A DNA stretch of 64,000 bases, taken from Congregibacter brevis (lineage in GTDB: Bacteria; Pseudomonadota; Gammaproteobacteria; Pseudomonadales; Halieaceae). The notes under the pieces were generated by a model. The model ran no database searches. It saw only the letters and a program-made list of their open reading frames with translations, and had not been told where the DNA came from. The DNA is taken from assembly GCF_045689245.1 (NCBI RefSeq), contig NZ_CP136865.1:1736001-1800000 (forward strand), written 5' to 3'. The position numbers and the translations under genes are program-made. This document shows, piece after piece, positions 1 through 8,259 of the stretch (the first letter of the stretch is position 1; every line of letters starts with the position of its first letter).

Positions 1-999
1 GCTGGCTATCCAGACACGATCCCGAGCCTGGGTTATGACCTGATGAAACATCAGACCTGCCTCATCGAATTCGCTTGCCGGATCCGAGGGGAACAAGAGA
101 ACTGAGCTGTTCCCCGGTGCTTCCCGCTCAGTCTCCCAATTTAAATCCAGCTGTTCTCGCCGAGCCCATAACCAGTCTGTGGCAAAAGTGAGCTCGGCGC
201 CGATTACTGCCGGACCATGGATTTTGACGTGTGTGTCTCGCCAGGGACCTCGCTCGCTATCTTCGCCCAGGTACTCAATGCCGACATTGTGCCCACCTAT
301 CCACGCACAGATACCATCAACGACAACCACTTTTCGGTGATTGCGAAAGTTGAGCTGAAACCTGTTTCGTCGTCCCTGGGTGGTGTTGAACGCGGCGAGC
401 TGTACCCCTGCATCCTGTAATTGCCGGTAGAGAGGGGTTTTAGCGAAACTACGAGAGCCAACCTCGTCGTAGAGTAAGTGCACTGCTAGGCCTTCTCGCG
501 CCTTTTCAGCAAGGACTTTACCCAGTCGCCTTCCGAGAGCGTCGTCGCGCAGTATGTAGAACTGAAAAAGAATGTAGCGCCCTGCGCTCTTAAGGCCTGC
601 TTCTATGCTGTCGAAAGTGGTGTAGCCGTCCACCAGTAGCTCTACCGCATTCCCGCGGACCGTAGGGAGTCTAGCTAGGCGGTGAAGGCTGCGGTAAAAG
701 GCAGCGGATGCATCACTCGCCTGAAAGTCGAACAATTCATTCCGCGGTACTTTTAATCGTGCCTCGGCTTGAGATTCAATTTGCGCACGCTCCTCAAGGT
801 AGCCGTCAAACTTGTTTCGGCCAAACACCAGGTAAAGGGGCACGCTGAGGTAGGGGAGTGTTAACAGTGATACGACCCAGGCGATGGAGCCTTGGGCGGT
901 GCGCGCCTGCAGAATTGCATCAATAGCGCTGGCGATGGCCAGCAGGTACACCGCCGCGAGAACAACAGCGATTATTTCGGGACTGTATTGAAGCTCCAT
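1..999 (-). CDS. cls: Cardiolipin synthase, C-terminus cut by window edge
   Basis: Condenses two phosphatidylglycerol molecules to cardiolipin in the inner membrane. An open frame of 333 codons runs from ATG at 999 to the window start without a stop, so the C-terminus lies outside. The protein opens with two hydrophobic segments (about residues 7-25 and 38-60, including GSIAWVVSLLTLPYLSVPLY), as in the N-terminal domain of bacterial Cls. The first phospholipase-D HKD motif is visible as HRKVVVVDG with its His near residue 221, followed by IGGHNVG. This position matches E. coli ClsA. The second HKD motif is not in the window. The gene stands alone and faces away from the aminotransferase gene at 1430. 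Confidence 0.93.
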   Translation of the reverse strand, partial: MELQYSPEIIAVVLAAVYLLAIASAIDAILQARTAQGSIAWVVSLLTLPYLSVPLYLVFGRNKFDGYLEERAQIESQAEARLKVPRNELFDFQASDASAAFYRSLHRLARLPTVRGNAVELLVDGYTTFDSIEAGLKSAGRYILFQFYILRDDALGRRLGKVLAEKAREGLAVHLLYDEVGSRSFAKTPLYRQLQDAGVQLAAFNTTQGRRNRFQLNFRNHRKVVVVDGICAWIGGHNVGIEYLGEDSERGPWRDTHVKIHGPAVIGAELTFATDWLWARREQLDLNWETEREAPGNSSVLLFPSDPASEFDEAGLMFHQVITQARDRVWIAS

Positions 1000-1124
1000 G
1001 CTTTGATTCTAACAGCGTGTCGATATCAGATGGCAATGCAGGCTTGCGTAAGTGTGAATCTGGACGAGTTTGACAAGGCCGGTGTTCGCGGGTCCAACTC
1101 AGGGTGGACAGGGGTGTCTCTGAG

Positions 1125-1316
1125 TCAGGAGACGCTCGGTCCAGACACAGGTATTACCGGTTGTGTATCAGGCGTGACCGGTTGTGTATCAGGCGTGACC
1201 GGTTGTGTATCAGGCGTGACCGGTTGTGTAGAAGAAGGCTCTCCGGGAACAAACTGGATCACGGCCATCACCAACAAGAATAGACCAAGCAGCAACCACT
1301 TTAATCCGCTTTGCAA
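1125..1316 (-). CDS. Possible small membrane protein with TQPVTPD repeats
   Basis: Unrecognised and uncertain. Read from TTG at 1316, the frame gives about 63 residues: a short basic start (LQSGLKW), one hydrophobic segment (LLLGLFLLVMAVIQFV), then a Thr/Pro/Val tail built of three TQPVTPD units and a degenerate fourth. This is the layout of a small single-pass or secreted protein with a rigid Pro-rich tail. A weak GCGGGA lies 7 nt before the TTG. A longer ATG reading from 1415 would run into the promoter region of the next gene and is less likely. The opposite strand is also open here but gives Cys-rich, implausible sequence. It could be non-coding; the 21-bp unit keeps either frame open. 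Confidence 0.3.
   Translation of the reverse strand: MQSGLKWLLLGLFLLVMAVIQFVPGEPSSTQPVTPDTQPVTPDTQPVTPDTQPVIPVSGPSVS
1156..1230. repeat. 21-bp tandem repeat, 3.6 copies
   Basis: Identical direct units begin at 1156, 1177 and 1198, each starting accggttgtgta. A fourth copy is cut after 12 bases at 1230. The period of 21 is a multiple of three, so copy-number change keeps the frame of the possible small protein on the minus strand. It lies in the roughly 430-bp stretch between the cls start (999) and the next gene (1430), which otherwise holds no clear gene. Confidence 0.95.
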
Positions 1317-1393
1317 ACTATAGTCCCGCCAAGTGTTTCCCGAAGTTCGATAGGTTAGCACGCGCAGGTCGCGAGTCCAGTTGATCCCTGAGG

Positions 1394-1399
1394 TATAAT
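1394..1399 (+). promoter_or_regulatory. Candidate -10 box of the aminotransferase gene
   Basis: A perfect TATAAT follows CCCTGAGG, 30 bases before the ATG at 1430. I see no good -35 hexamer 16-18 bases upstream. A nearly identical CCCTGAGGTATACT stands before scpA. Position and sequence fit a promoter; activity is inference. Confidence 0.4.
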
Positions 1400-1429
1400 T
1401 CCAACACTTTAACATTCGGTTTTAACAGT

Positions 1430-2608
1430 ATGTTTACCCCGACTTATGCTCGAATAACCGAGCGACTTTCTGCCGAAGGCAGTGACGTTTGGGCCGTGCA
1501 CGATCGTGCTCTGGAGATGCAGCGGAATGGCGAAGACGTCATTCTACTCTCGGTAGGCGATCCCGACTTTCGTACGCCAGAACCGATCATTGATAATGCC
1601 GTGAGTCATTTACGCGTGGGGCGCACGCACTATTCACCATCTCTTGGTGAAATCAAACTTCGTCGGGCGGTTGCTGATCTTGAAACGCAAACCTCGCCTT
1701 ATCCCTGTAGTGCGGACGAGGTGGCTGTTTTTCCGGGAGCAACATCGGCAATTTACGCGGTACTGTCTTGCCTGTTGAATCCCGGCGACGAGATTGTAGT
1801 GCCTGAGCCAATGTACGTTGGCTACACACCTATTTTTCGGGGACTGGACTTACAGCTGCGAACGGTTCCTCTGGATGTACAGAATGGCTTCGCCCTGGAT
1901 GTGGAGGCTCTTAAGTCGACGCTGACAGAGCGGACGCGAGTATTGTTTATCAACACTCCGGGTAACCCCACGGGCGCCATAATTCCCGCCGCAGATATTC
2001 GAGAGCTGGCCAATTATTGTAGAGAGCGCAATATTTGGTTGGTTTGTGACGAGGTTTACTCGATGTTCTGCTACGAAGGGAAACACGTTTCAGCCAGGGC
2101 TAGTGCTGAGTCCCTCGATAACATCGTCATGATTGATGGACTGTCTAAGTCACATGCTATGAGTGGCTGGCGCATTGGCTGGGTCGTCGCGCCCCCGACT
2201 CTTGTCCAGCGTCTCGGTGAGTATTCGGGAGCGACGCTCTTTGGTAGTCCGCAGTTTATCCAGGATGCGAGTGCATTCGCTCTGGAGAATGACCAACAAT
2301 ACGTTCGTGAGATGCGAGATGAGTATCTGCGGAGGCGGGACTACGTGCTCGACAAATTGAGGAAAGTACAGAATATTCGCTGCAGTCGACCCCATGCGGG
2401 CATGTTCATAATGGCTGATGTTTCGGCCACGGGTTTGGACGGCAAGCAGTTCGCAGAGCAGTTACTGACGGAGCAGGGCGTGTCGGTTATACCGGGAGAC
2501 GCCTTTGGCCCTTCAGCCGCCAATTTTGTGCGTATGGGCCTTGCACAAAATCATTCGGTACTTAAGCGTGCCTGTAAACGTATAAAGCAGTTTTGCGCCG
2601 CCTATTGA
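1430..2608 (+). CDS. Class I/II PLP aminotransferase, AruH-like (arginine:pyruvate transaminase type)
   Basis: Pyridoxal-phosphate aminotransferase of fold type I, 392 residues, full length. Near residue 234 is the lysine motif LSKSHAMSGWRIGW. NTPGNPTGA and CDEVY mark the cofactor site. Stretches such as LLSVGDPDF, NPGDEIVVPEPMYV and SPQFIQDA follow Pseudomonas AruH, which moves the arginine amino group to pyruvate, so this subfamily is the best guess. The substrate is not proven: related enzymes act on aspartate or on aromatic or branched amino acids, and no arginine-catabolism neighbour is present. The gene is monocistronic with its own TATAAT and is convergent with the protease gene downstream. 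Confidence 0.85.
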   Translation: MFTPTYARITERLSAEGSDVWAVHDRALEMQRNGEDVILLSVGDPDFRTPEPIIDNAVSHLRVGRTHYSPSLGEIKLRRAVADLETQTSPYPCSADEVAVFPGATSAIYAVLSCLLNPGDEIVVPEPMYVGYTPIFRGLDLQLRTVPLDVQNGFALDVEALKSTLTERTRVLFINTPGNPTGAIIPAADIRELANYCRERNIWLVCDEVYSMFCYEGKHVSARASAESLDNIVMIDGLSKSHAMSGWRIGWVVAPPTLVQRLGEYSGATLFGSPQFIQDASAFALENDQQYVREMRDEYLRRRDYVLDKLRKVQNIRCSRPHAGMFIMADVSATGLDGKQFAEQLLTEQGVSVIPGDAFGPSAANFVRMGLAQNHSVLKRACKRIKQFCAAY

Positions 2609-2632
2609 TCCGTCTACGTCTTGGTGACTTGG

Positions 2633-3736
2633 CTATTGCGATTCGGTGAGCACGACATCGAGATCAACTTCGTCGTCTCCTCGGCGGGCTCGTACCGAAA
2701 TCGTATCTCCCGCCTTGTGACTCTCCATGAGCGTTAGATAGTCATCATGGCTGTCGATAGTTTGTCCGTCGATCGCGACGATGATATCTCCGAGTCTGAG
2801 GTCTCCTCGAGAGCTGCGCGAAACGCCGCGCAAACCCGCTTCCGCTGCAGGTAATCCTGGGAAAACTCGAACCACCGGCATGCCCTTGATGCCGTAACGG
2901 CGACGCCAGCGATCGCTGGCCAACTCAATACCCATAATGGGGCGGAGAATGCGGCCGTAACTAATCAGCTGCGGTACGACTTCGCGCACGGTATTTACCG
3001 GAATGGCAAAACCAATACCTGCGCTCGCGCCGCTAGGACTGTAGATCGCCGTGTTGACCCCAATCAGCTGTCCCAAGGAATTCAATAGAGGGCCGCCTGA
3101 ATTACCTGGATTGATCGCGGCATCCGTTTGCACTACTCCGCGTATTTGCCGCCCACTCGGCGCACGTATTTCTCTACCAAGGGCGCTCACTACGCCGGTT
3201 GTCAGCGTTGTATCTAGACCAAATGGATTCCCGATGGCCAGGACTTTTCTGCCCACGGAGAGTTCCGTAGAGTCGCCCAAGGGTAGCGTAGTGAGATCTG
3301 AAGGAGGCTCTAGCAGTCGAAGTACGGCGAGGTCTTTTTCCGGAGCGCTGCCAATCAACTCTGCCAGATAACTGTTGCCATCTTGCAAGGTAACCTTCAT
3401 TCGATTTGCGTCGGCTACCACGTGATAGTTAGTCACGATCAGGCCGCTATCATGCCAAACAAATCCTGAGCCTGAGCCCTTAGGGATCTCCATCACATCC
3501 ATAGAAAACCGGCTGCGTCGGCGAAGTGTTGTGGTGGTGACATAAACGACAGCTGGACTTGCCTTACTGAAAATCTCCGTGCTGTTCGCCTCGTCCTCCG
3601 TTGCAAAGCTGAGATAGTCTCTAGCTTCTTCGGTAGAGGCTGTGCCAGCACCGAGGAGCAGTAGGGGAACAAGGCCTTTCGCTAAAGCCCGAGCAAGCCA
3701 ACGATTACACATACGAAAAGACAGGCGCCCCAGCAT
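2633..3736 (-). CDS. degS: DegS/AlgW-type periplasmic serine protease
   Basis: Trypsin-like (S1C) protease with one PDZ domain. DegS-class proteins are anchored to the inner membrane and cut anti-sigma factor RseA/MucA when outer-membrane proteins misfold. The 367 residues begin with an N-terminal hydrophobic anchor (ALAKGLVPLLLLGAG). The catalytic triad is visible: His in TNYHVV, Asp in EKDLAVLRL, Ser in NPGNSGGPLL. The C-terminal PDZ (about 255-365) includes GDIIVAIDGQTI. A single PDZ separates it from DegP/DegQ, which have two. The ATG at 3736 has GAGGG about 10 nt upstream; Met9 is an alternative. It follows the DUF1499 gene by 5 nt and is probably co-transcribed with it. Confidence 0.88.
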   Translation of the reverse strand: MLGRLSFRMCNRWLARALAKGLVPLLLLGAGTASTEEARDYLSFATEDEANSTEIFSKASPAVVYVTTTTLRRRSRFSMDVMEIPKGSGSGFVWHDSGLIVTNYHVVADANRMKVTLQDGNSYLAELIGSAPEKDLAVLRLLEPPSDLTTLPLGDSTELSVGRKVLAIGNPFGLDTTLTTGVVSALGREIRAPSGRQIRGVVQTDAAINPGNSGGPLLNSLGQLIGVNTAIYSPSGASAGIGFAIPVNTVREVVPQLISYGRILRPIMGIELASDRWRRRYGIKGMPVVRVFPGLPAAEAGLRGVSRSSRGDLRLGDIIVAIDGQTIDSHDDYLTLMESHKAGDTISVRARRGDDEVDLDVVLTESQ

Positions 3737-3741
3737 GCAAC

Positions 3742-4464
3742 TCAGCCCTCTGCCGATGCCTTAAAAGCGGCTATGAAGCTGCGAATGCGTTTCGCATTAG
3801 CACCCAGGTCGCTAACGCCCACGCGAGAGACCGAGCGCAGATCAATGAGGCTGCCTTCAGCGTTCGTCTGCACTCGAATCACTACATCGTCTTTGAATTG
3901 CATGATTGCGGTGGTGTCCACGGCTTCAATGTAACCCGCGTTTGCGTCTTCGCGAACTATCTCCCACCCAAGATCTCGGGCGGTCGTAAGCGCGAGATTG
4001 TAGCTGCTCGCATAAGAGCGAGGGCTTTCGAGGGTTTGGAGGTCCGGATAGGCAGCAAGCTGCTGTTCCACGACGTCTTCGGTTAGCTCCAGAGGGTTAC
4101 TGTTGTTCCCGCGAAGACGGAGTACTTCTTCAAAAACAGGGGGATCTACCAGGTCGGTAGCGATATCGTGAATGGGAGGGACGTCTCTGGCCTGCGTGGC
4201 CATAAGTAGCAATGCGGCTCCTGGGAGAGCGGGAAGCGCGCGTTTGAGTATGGTCATTCGTGCGCCGCGCCAGCGTGGCAACAGGCTCTGCACTGCCATA
4301 AATGCGAGTACCAGAGCACTGAGCAGGCCTGCGATAGCATAGAGAAGCAGGCCTTGTTGCCAGTTGCCGCTTCGCACCACTAGTACAGAGATAGCCAGTA
4401 TGGCCAGAAAGAACCAGGCGATGTAGCCAGGCCAGCGTATCCACGCGCTAGGGGTTTCACTCAT
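3742..4464 (-). CDS. DUF1499 membrane protein
   Basis: 240 residues of unknown function. Three hydrophobic segments lie in the first ~110 residues (IAWFFLAILAISVLVV, LLYAIAGLLSALVLAFMAV, ALPALPGAALLLMA). A soluble DUF1499 domain follows, with NPLELTEDVVEQQLAAYPDL and the typical ending in which RSVSRVGVSDLGANAKRI is recognisable. Such proteins are common in marine gammaproteobacteria; no activity is established. It sits between htpX and degS on the same strand, 37 nt after htpX and 5 nt before degS. This suggests a shared membrane-stress transcript, which is inference. Confidence 0.8.
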   Translation of the reverse strand: MSETPSAWIRWPGYIAWFFLAILAISVLVVRSGNWQQGLLLYAIAGLLSALVLAFMAVQSLLPRWRGARMTILKRALPALPGAALLLMATQARDVPPIHDIATDLVDPPVFEEVLRLRGNNSNPLELTEDVVEQQLAAYPDLQTLESPRSYASSYNLALTTARDLGWEIVREDANAGYIEAVDTTAIMQFKDDVVIRVQTNAEGSLIDLRSVSRVGVSDLGANAKRIRSFIAAFKASAEG

Positions 4465-4501
4465 TATTCTTGCCTCTTAGATTTTATTGCTGTGAGAGTA
4501 A

Positions 4502-5386
4502 CTAGGCGGCGCTTCGGAGCGCCGCTATCCGTTGGTCCAGTGGCGGGTGGGAACTAAACAACGCCTTGAACCCTTGTTTGGCTGTTTCGCTGATACCAAA
4601 AGCGGTGAGCTCACCGGGAAGGTCCTGGGCCGTATCTTGCTTGCCACGGAGACGTTCCAAGGCGGCGATCATGTCGCCGCGACCCGCTAAGCTGGCTCCC
4701 GCCGCATCAGCGCGAAACTCTCTCCACCTTGAGAACTTGAACACGATGATGCTTGCAAGAATTCCGAGAACAATCTCGGCGACGATCGATACGACGAAAT
4801 AGCCTATTCCGTAGCCACGTTCGGTTTTGAAAACAACTCTATCAACGGTGTGACCGATGATTCGAGCGAGAAACATGACAAAGGTATTTACTACACCCTG
4901 TATCAGCGTGAGTGTCACCATGTCGCCATTAGCCACGTGGCCTATTTCATGGCCGATTACAGCGCGTATCTCGTTTGCCGGGAAGCTCTTTAACATTCCT
5001 GCGCTGATGGCCACCAAGGCGGCGTTCTTGTTCCATCCGGTAGCAAAGGCATTCGGCGCCTCGGAGGGGAAGATCCCTACCTCTGGCATTCCGATTCCTG
5101 CCTCTTGGGCCAGCTCTGCCACGGTGTCCACAAGCCATTGCTCATCGCGGTTACGGGGCGATTCAATGATGTAAGTGCCCGTGCCACGCTTGGCCATCCA
5201 TTTGGACAGAAAAAGCGAGATCATTGATCCGCCCATGCCGAAGAGTCCACAAAAGACCAGCAGCGCTTTGAGATTCAGGTCTACGCCGTTTGCCGCGAGA
5301 ATGCCCTCAAACCCCAGCATGGTGAATACCGTGCCGACCAAGATGAGCACGGCAAAGTTGGTGGCGAGAAATAACAGAATGCGCAT
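4502..5386 (-). CDS. htpX: Membrane zinc metalloprotease HtpX
   Basis: M48 protease of the inner membrane that works with FtsH in removing misfolded membrane proteins. At 294 residues it is the usual length. Two N-terminal transmembrane segments (residues 4-27 and 36-55) precede the zinc motif in VIGHEIGHVANGD (HExxH), and the third ligand Glu lies in REFRADAAGA. Two more hydrophobic segments lie between them. The C-terminus ends SSHPPLDQRIAALRS as in E. coli HtpX. AGGT lies 7 nt before the ATG at 5386. Strong match over the whole length. Confidence 0.97.
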   Translation of the reverse strand: MRILLFLATNFAVLILVGTVFTMLGFEGILAANGVDLNLKALLVFCGLFGMGGSMISLFLSKWMAKRGTGTYIIESPRNRDEQWLVDTVAELAQEAGIGMPEVGIFPSEAPNAFATGWNKNAALVAISAGMLKSFPANEIRAVIGHEIGHVANGDMVTLTLIQGVVNTFVMFLARIIGHTVDRVVFKTERGYGIGYFVVSIVAEIVLGILASIIVFKFSRWREFRADAAGASLAGRGDMIAALERLRGKQDTAQDLPGELTAFGISETAKQGFKALFSSHPPLDQRIAALRSAA

Positions 5387-5559
5387 GTCTGAGTACCTGT
5401 ATCGAAACTATCGGCGAATCGGAGGTCAGCGGCCCGATATTCATGGATCGGGGTTTCGCGCCCTACAGCACAAGACATTGGGGCCAGCCCCAAAGTTTCA
5501 AGGTGGGTCTGGGCACCAATGCTTCAAGCTTAGCAGCCTGGCGCAGCGTACGTGATCAA

Positions 5560-5964
5560 TCAGACCGCGGCGCTTAAGGGAGGTTCCTCTGCATCGGCGT
5601 CGCCTCCCTCACCTGTTTCGCCTGCCTCGCCCGGCGAGTCTTCTTCATTGGCGGCGGCCAGCGCCGCCTCTGCCGCTTTCTCAGCGGCCTTTTCCGCGGC
5701 TTTTTCCGCCGCTTTGTCCGCAAGAGTCGGAGTCAGGTGCGAACTCGCCTCGATAACGGGTTCTTTCTTTTCGTCTACCTCGCACTCCAGCACTTCACCC
5801 CGGAGATCTATGTCCTTGGCGCTCAGCTCTACCAGCTGGTTAACAGCCTCATCACGGTGTTTGGTCTTGAGCACCCGCTGGGGTTCTCTACCATCAACCC
5901 ATTCTCCTGCTCGCGTCCAAAACTGACCTAACTGATTCTGAATGACGAAAACTGCTTCACTCAT
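5560..5964 (-). CDS. Hypothetical protein with Lys-Ala-Ala-Glu repeats
   Basis: 134 residues, not recognised. The first ~70 residues form a compact globular-looking part (VFVIQNQLGQFWTRAGEWVDG), as in small proteins that hold one beta-rich fold. Next comes a strongly helical stretch with four KAAE units (about residues 84-99), then an acidic, disordered tail (EEDSPGEAGETGEGGDADAEE). The KAAE part is encoded by 12-bp direct repeats at roughly 5670-5722. A good AAGGAAA lies before the ATG. It has no signal peptide, so it is probably cytoplasmic. It stands alone between htpX and the J-protein gene on the same strand. Confidence 0.65.
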   Translation of the reverse strand: MSEAVFVIQNQLGQFWTRAGEWVDGREPQRVLKTKHRDEAVNQLVELSAKDIDLRGEVLECEVDEKKEPVIEASSHLTPTLADKAAEKAAEKAAEKAAEAALAAANEEDSPGEAGETGEGGDADAEEPPLSAAV

Positions 5965-6036
5965 CTTGCTGTGTTTCCTTTATCTTGGGTGGTTGTATCT
6001 AAGCGGGCTATGTATTTTGAGCAGACGTGTTGTGTC

Positions 6037-6744
6037 TTAGCTCTTTGTAAGCAAGTCCTTGGCCTGGTTAATCTTGGCGGCAAGATAATCGGAGCCGCCA
6101 CGGTCGGGATGCAGCTTCTGCATCAGTTTGCGATGGGCGTCGACAATGGCCGTTTCATCGGCGTCATCGTCAAGGCCCAACACCTCGAAGGCTTCTTTGC
6201 GGCTCATATCACCCGACGCAGTCTGCTCTTTAGCGCTGCCTTCTTGAGCTGCGTCCTGGAAGCGTTGCTCCAGATAACCGTTAAGGAGCTGCACTGACTC
6301 TGGGTCGTTATTCTCGCAATATTGTCGAAGAGAATCGAGCTGTTCCCGGTCCATTTCATCCAGCAGCCAATCTTTTTGTGGCCCTTCCAGCACCTCGCCT
6401 GACAATGCGCCGCTTTCATGGTCCAGATGCATACGCAACACTCGCGTTGTCACTGTTGAATGTTGGCTGGAGGCGGTCGTCTGAGACTTTAGAGACGAGA
6501 GCATGGGAAAGAGGCGAATCAAAATCGGTAGCGACTGCCGCGCCGCCACCAGCAAGCCTGTAATTGCCGCGCCGACCCAATGCATCTTGCCCGCGAGCGT
6601 CAGCAATATGACGACCACCACGGCCACACCAACGCCGAGCTTGAAGTATTCACCGCGCCTCCGATGAGGTGGCATAGTAGCGACTCGGCGTAAGAGAATG
6701 TAAACAACCGCGCCAATCGCGAGTAATAGAATCAGTCTGGGCAT
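6037..6744 (-). CDS. Membrane-anchored J-domain protein
   Basis: 235 residues. Two N-terminal transmembrane helices (residues 3-19 and 36-53) are followed by a linker and a C-terminal J domain. The J domain has EAFEVLGLDDDADETAI and the HPD signature in KLHPDRGGSDYLAAKINQA. The domain recruits and stimulates DnaK. The order membrane anchor then C-terminal J domain resembles DjlA or Pam14-type co-chaperones more than DnaJ, and the Gly/Phe and zinc regions of DnaJ are absent. AGGA lies 5 nt before the ATG. It follows the VWA gene by 22 nt and is likely co-transcribed with it. Confidence 0.85.
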   Translation of the reverse strand: MPRLILLLAIGAVVYILLRRVATMPPHRRRGEYFKLGVGVAVVVVILLTLAGKMHWVGAAITGLLVAARQSLPILIRLFPMLSSLKSQTTASSQHSTVTTRVLRMHLDHESGALSGEVLEGPQKDWLLDEMDREQLDSLRQYCENNDPESVQLLNGYLEQRFQDAAQEGSAKEQTASGDMSRKEAFEVLGLDDDADETAIVDAHRKLMQKLHPDRGGSDYLAAKINQAKDLLTKS

Positions 6745-6766
6745 AGAAGTCCTGTTGACTAAAAAT

Positions 6767-7453
6767 CTAGCGTTTTAACTGCTCTAGCAGGCGCTGGGCA
6801 CCCGCCGTAGGCTTACTTTCCAGAGCTTTTCGTCCCCCGGCGGCATAGCGAGCCACTGCCCCCAGTAAATCTCGAAGACGTTGCGCACTGCTCTGGTCAA
6901 AGTGCTCATAGGCTCCGCCGCTCACCCGGGCCATAGTTTCGAAGCACTGCTTAACCGTAGGGTCATAGCCTTCCTGGAATAAGAACAGCGGTAACGACTG
7001 TAAGCGACACATCCCCGCCAAGTCCTGAAGCGTAGCGCCATTCTCTTCTACAGCATCTCCTATAAACACTAGCGCGTTTACCTTTGTGGTGTTTTGCTGC
7101 TTCAACGCAGCCTGCAGTAGTCTCCCAATCTGCGTTCGACCAGCCGCACACTGTACGCGACTCATTCTCTGGGCGAGAGCGGACGCGTCACTTTGCCAGG
7201 CACCCAGATGTAGCTCGCCGATACCTCGATAATACGCGAGCTGTATTGATAGAGACGCAAGATCATTTGTCACCTGAAACATGCTGGCTTGAAGCTCGCA
7301 GGCGAGATCCCAGGTCGCTTGTCGACTGGCTGTCGCATCGATGGCGAAGAGCAGCCGTGATTGCCCGGCACTAAAGCGTTGGACGTTCTTCGCACGCTCT
7401 AAAAACGCGCGGACGTCGCCGGAGCTAGCGTGCTTAGCGGGAGTGCGGGGCAT
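6767..7453 (-). CDS. VWA (von Willebrand factor A) domain protein
   Basis: About 228 residues from ATG at 7453. The metal-ion site of a VWA fold is readable as FAIDATAS (a DxTxS variant of DxSxS, about residues 37-44), with further acidic loop ALVFIGDAVEEN. No signal peptide or membrane span, so it is cytoplasmic. VWA proteins of this size, often beside a J-protein, are widespread in proteobacteria without assigned function. Here the J-protein gene follows 22 nt downstream, which supports a functional pair. An upstream in-frame start (7510) would add 19 residues that look unlike protein and would overlap the divergent msrA promoter region, so I chose 7453. Confidence 0.75.
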   Translation of the reverse strand: MPRTPAKHASSGDVRAFLERAKNVQRFSAGQSRLLFAIDATASRQATWDLACELQASMFQVTNDLASLSIQLAYYRGIGELHLGAWQSDASALAQRMSRVQCAAGRTQIGRLLQAALKQQNTTKVNALVFIGDAVEENGATLQDLAGMCRLQSLPLFLFQEGYDPTVKQCFETMARVSGGAYEHFDQSSAQRLRDLLGAVARYAAGGRKALESKPTAGAQRLLEQLKR

Positions 7454-7483
7454 CGTTGAAGTGAACCGACATGATGCGAGAAT

Positions 7484-7495
7484 GGTATACCCTTG
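7484..7495. promoter_or_regulatory. Candidate -10 region in the VWA/msrA divergent gap
   Basis: GGTATACC in the 123-bp gap between the divergent VWA and msrA genes can be read as a -10 box on either strand, because TATA is self-complementary. No convincing -35 was found. Weak evidence. Confidence 0.2.
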
Positions 7496-7576
7496 GGCAC
7501 AAGGCTCCAAGCGCGTTTAGGGGTGCTGTAACCATGCCTTTTTTGCCAGCTGTTTTTTTAACTACGGAGATTGCAC

Positions 7577-8242
7577 GTGAAGTTGTTTGAATTGCGAAAG
7601 AAACACGCCTTACCCAGTGCGGAGGATGCATTGCCAGGCCGTGAGACGCCCGTGGTCGTTGCTGAGCAACATCACGTGCTGGGGACCCCCTTGCGTGGTC
7701 CTTTTCCACCAGAGATGCAGCAGGCTGTATTCGCTATGGGTTGCTTTTGGGGTGTCGAGCGCGTTTTTTGGCAGTTGGAGGGCGTATTCACGACTGCCGT
7801 GGGCTATGCCGGGGGGCATACACCAAACCCTGGCTACGAGGAAGTATGTTCGGGACGCACTGGGCATACAGAAGCGGTTCTGGTGGTTTTCGACCCAGAT
7901 AAACTCAGCTTTGACGATTTGCTGCGAAGTTTCTGGGAAGGTCATAACCCTACCCAGGGGATGCGCCAGGGAAATGACATGGGTACCCAGTACCGATCCG
8001 CGGTCTATGCCGCGGATCCGGTGCAGTTAAATGCTGCACAAAGCAGTATGGAAGCGTTTCAGCGAGAACTCGCCGCTGCGGGATACGGGGACATCACTAC
8101 CGAGATCGAAATGGCCGGCCCTTTTTATTACGCCGAGGATTATCACCAGCAATATCTCAGCAAGAATCCCGGTGGTTACTGCGGCTTAGGTGGCACCGGC
8201 GTGACCTGTCCGATCGGACTAGACGTCGCGGGGACCACCTAA
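7577..8242 (+). CDS. msrA: Peptide methionine-S-sulfoxide reductase
   Basis: Repairs oxidised methionine in proteins, with thioredoxin as reductant. The active-site GCFWGVER motif stands near residue 55. EEVCSGRTGHTEAV, GMRQGNDMGTQYRS and YYAEDYHQQYLSKNP follow E. coli MsrA closely. C-terminal resolving cysteines occur in GYCGLGG and TCP. The start is taken as GTG at 7577 because CGGAG lies 8 nt before it. TTG at 7571 is in frame but too close to that ribosome-binding site. The protein is 221 residues. It is transcribed away from the VWA gene. Confidence 0.95.
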   Translation: MKLFELRKKHALPSAEDALPGRETPVVVAEQHHVLGTPLRGPFPPEMQQAVFAMGCFWGVERVFWQLEGVFTTAVGYAGGHTPNPGYEEVCSGRTGHTEAVLVVFDPDKLSFDDLLRSFWEGHNPTQGMRQGNDMGTQYRSAVYAADPVQLNAAQSSMEAFQRELAAAGYGDITTEIEMAGPFYYAEDYHQQYLSKNPGGYCGLGGTGVTCPIGLDVAGTT

Positions 8243-8259
8243 GGGATGGCTCTCAGCCG

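Noticed and set aside
1156..1230. Possible CRISPR
   Set aside because: Units are directly adjacent with no spacers and no cas genes are near.
892..1323. Plus-strand open frame of 143 codons over the tandem repeat
   Set aside because: It overlaps the cls start on the other strand, gives Cys-rich repeat sequence (SGVTGCV) with no family look and has no ribosome-binding site. It is open because of the repeat.
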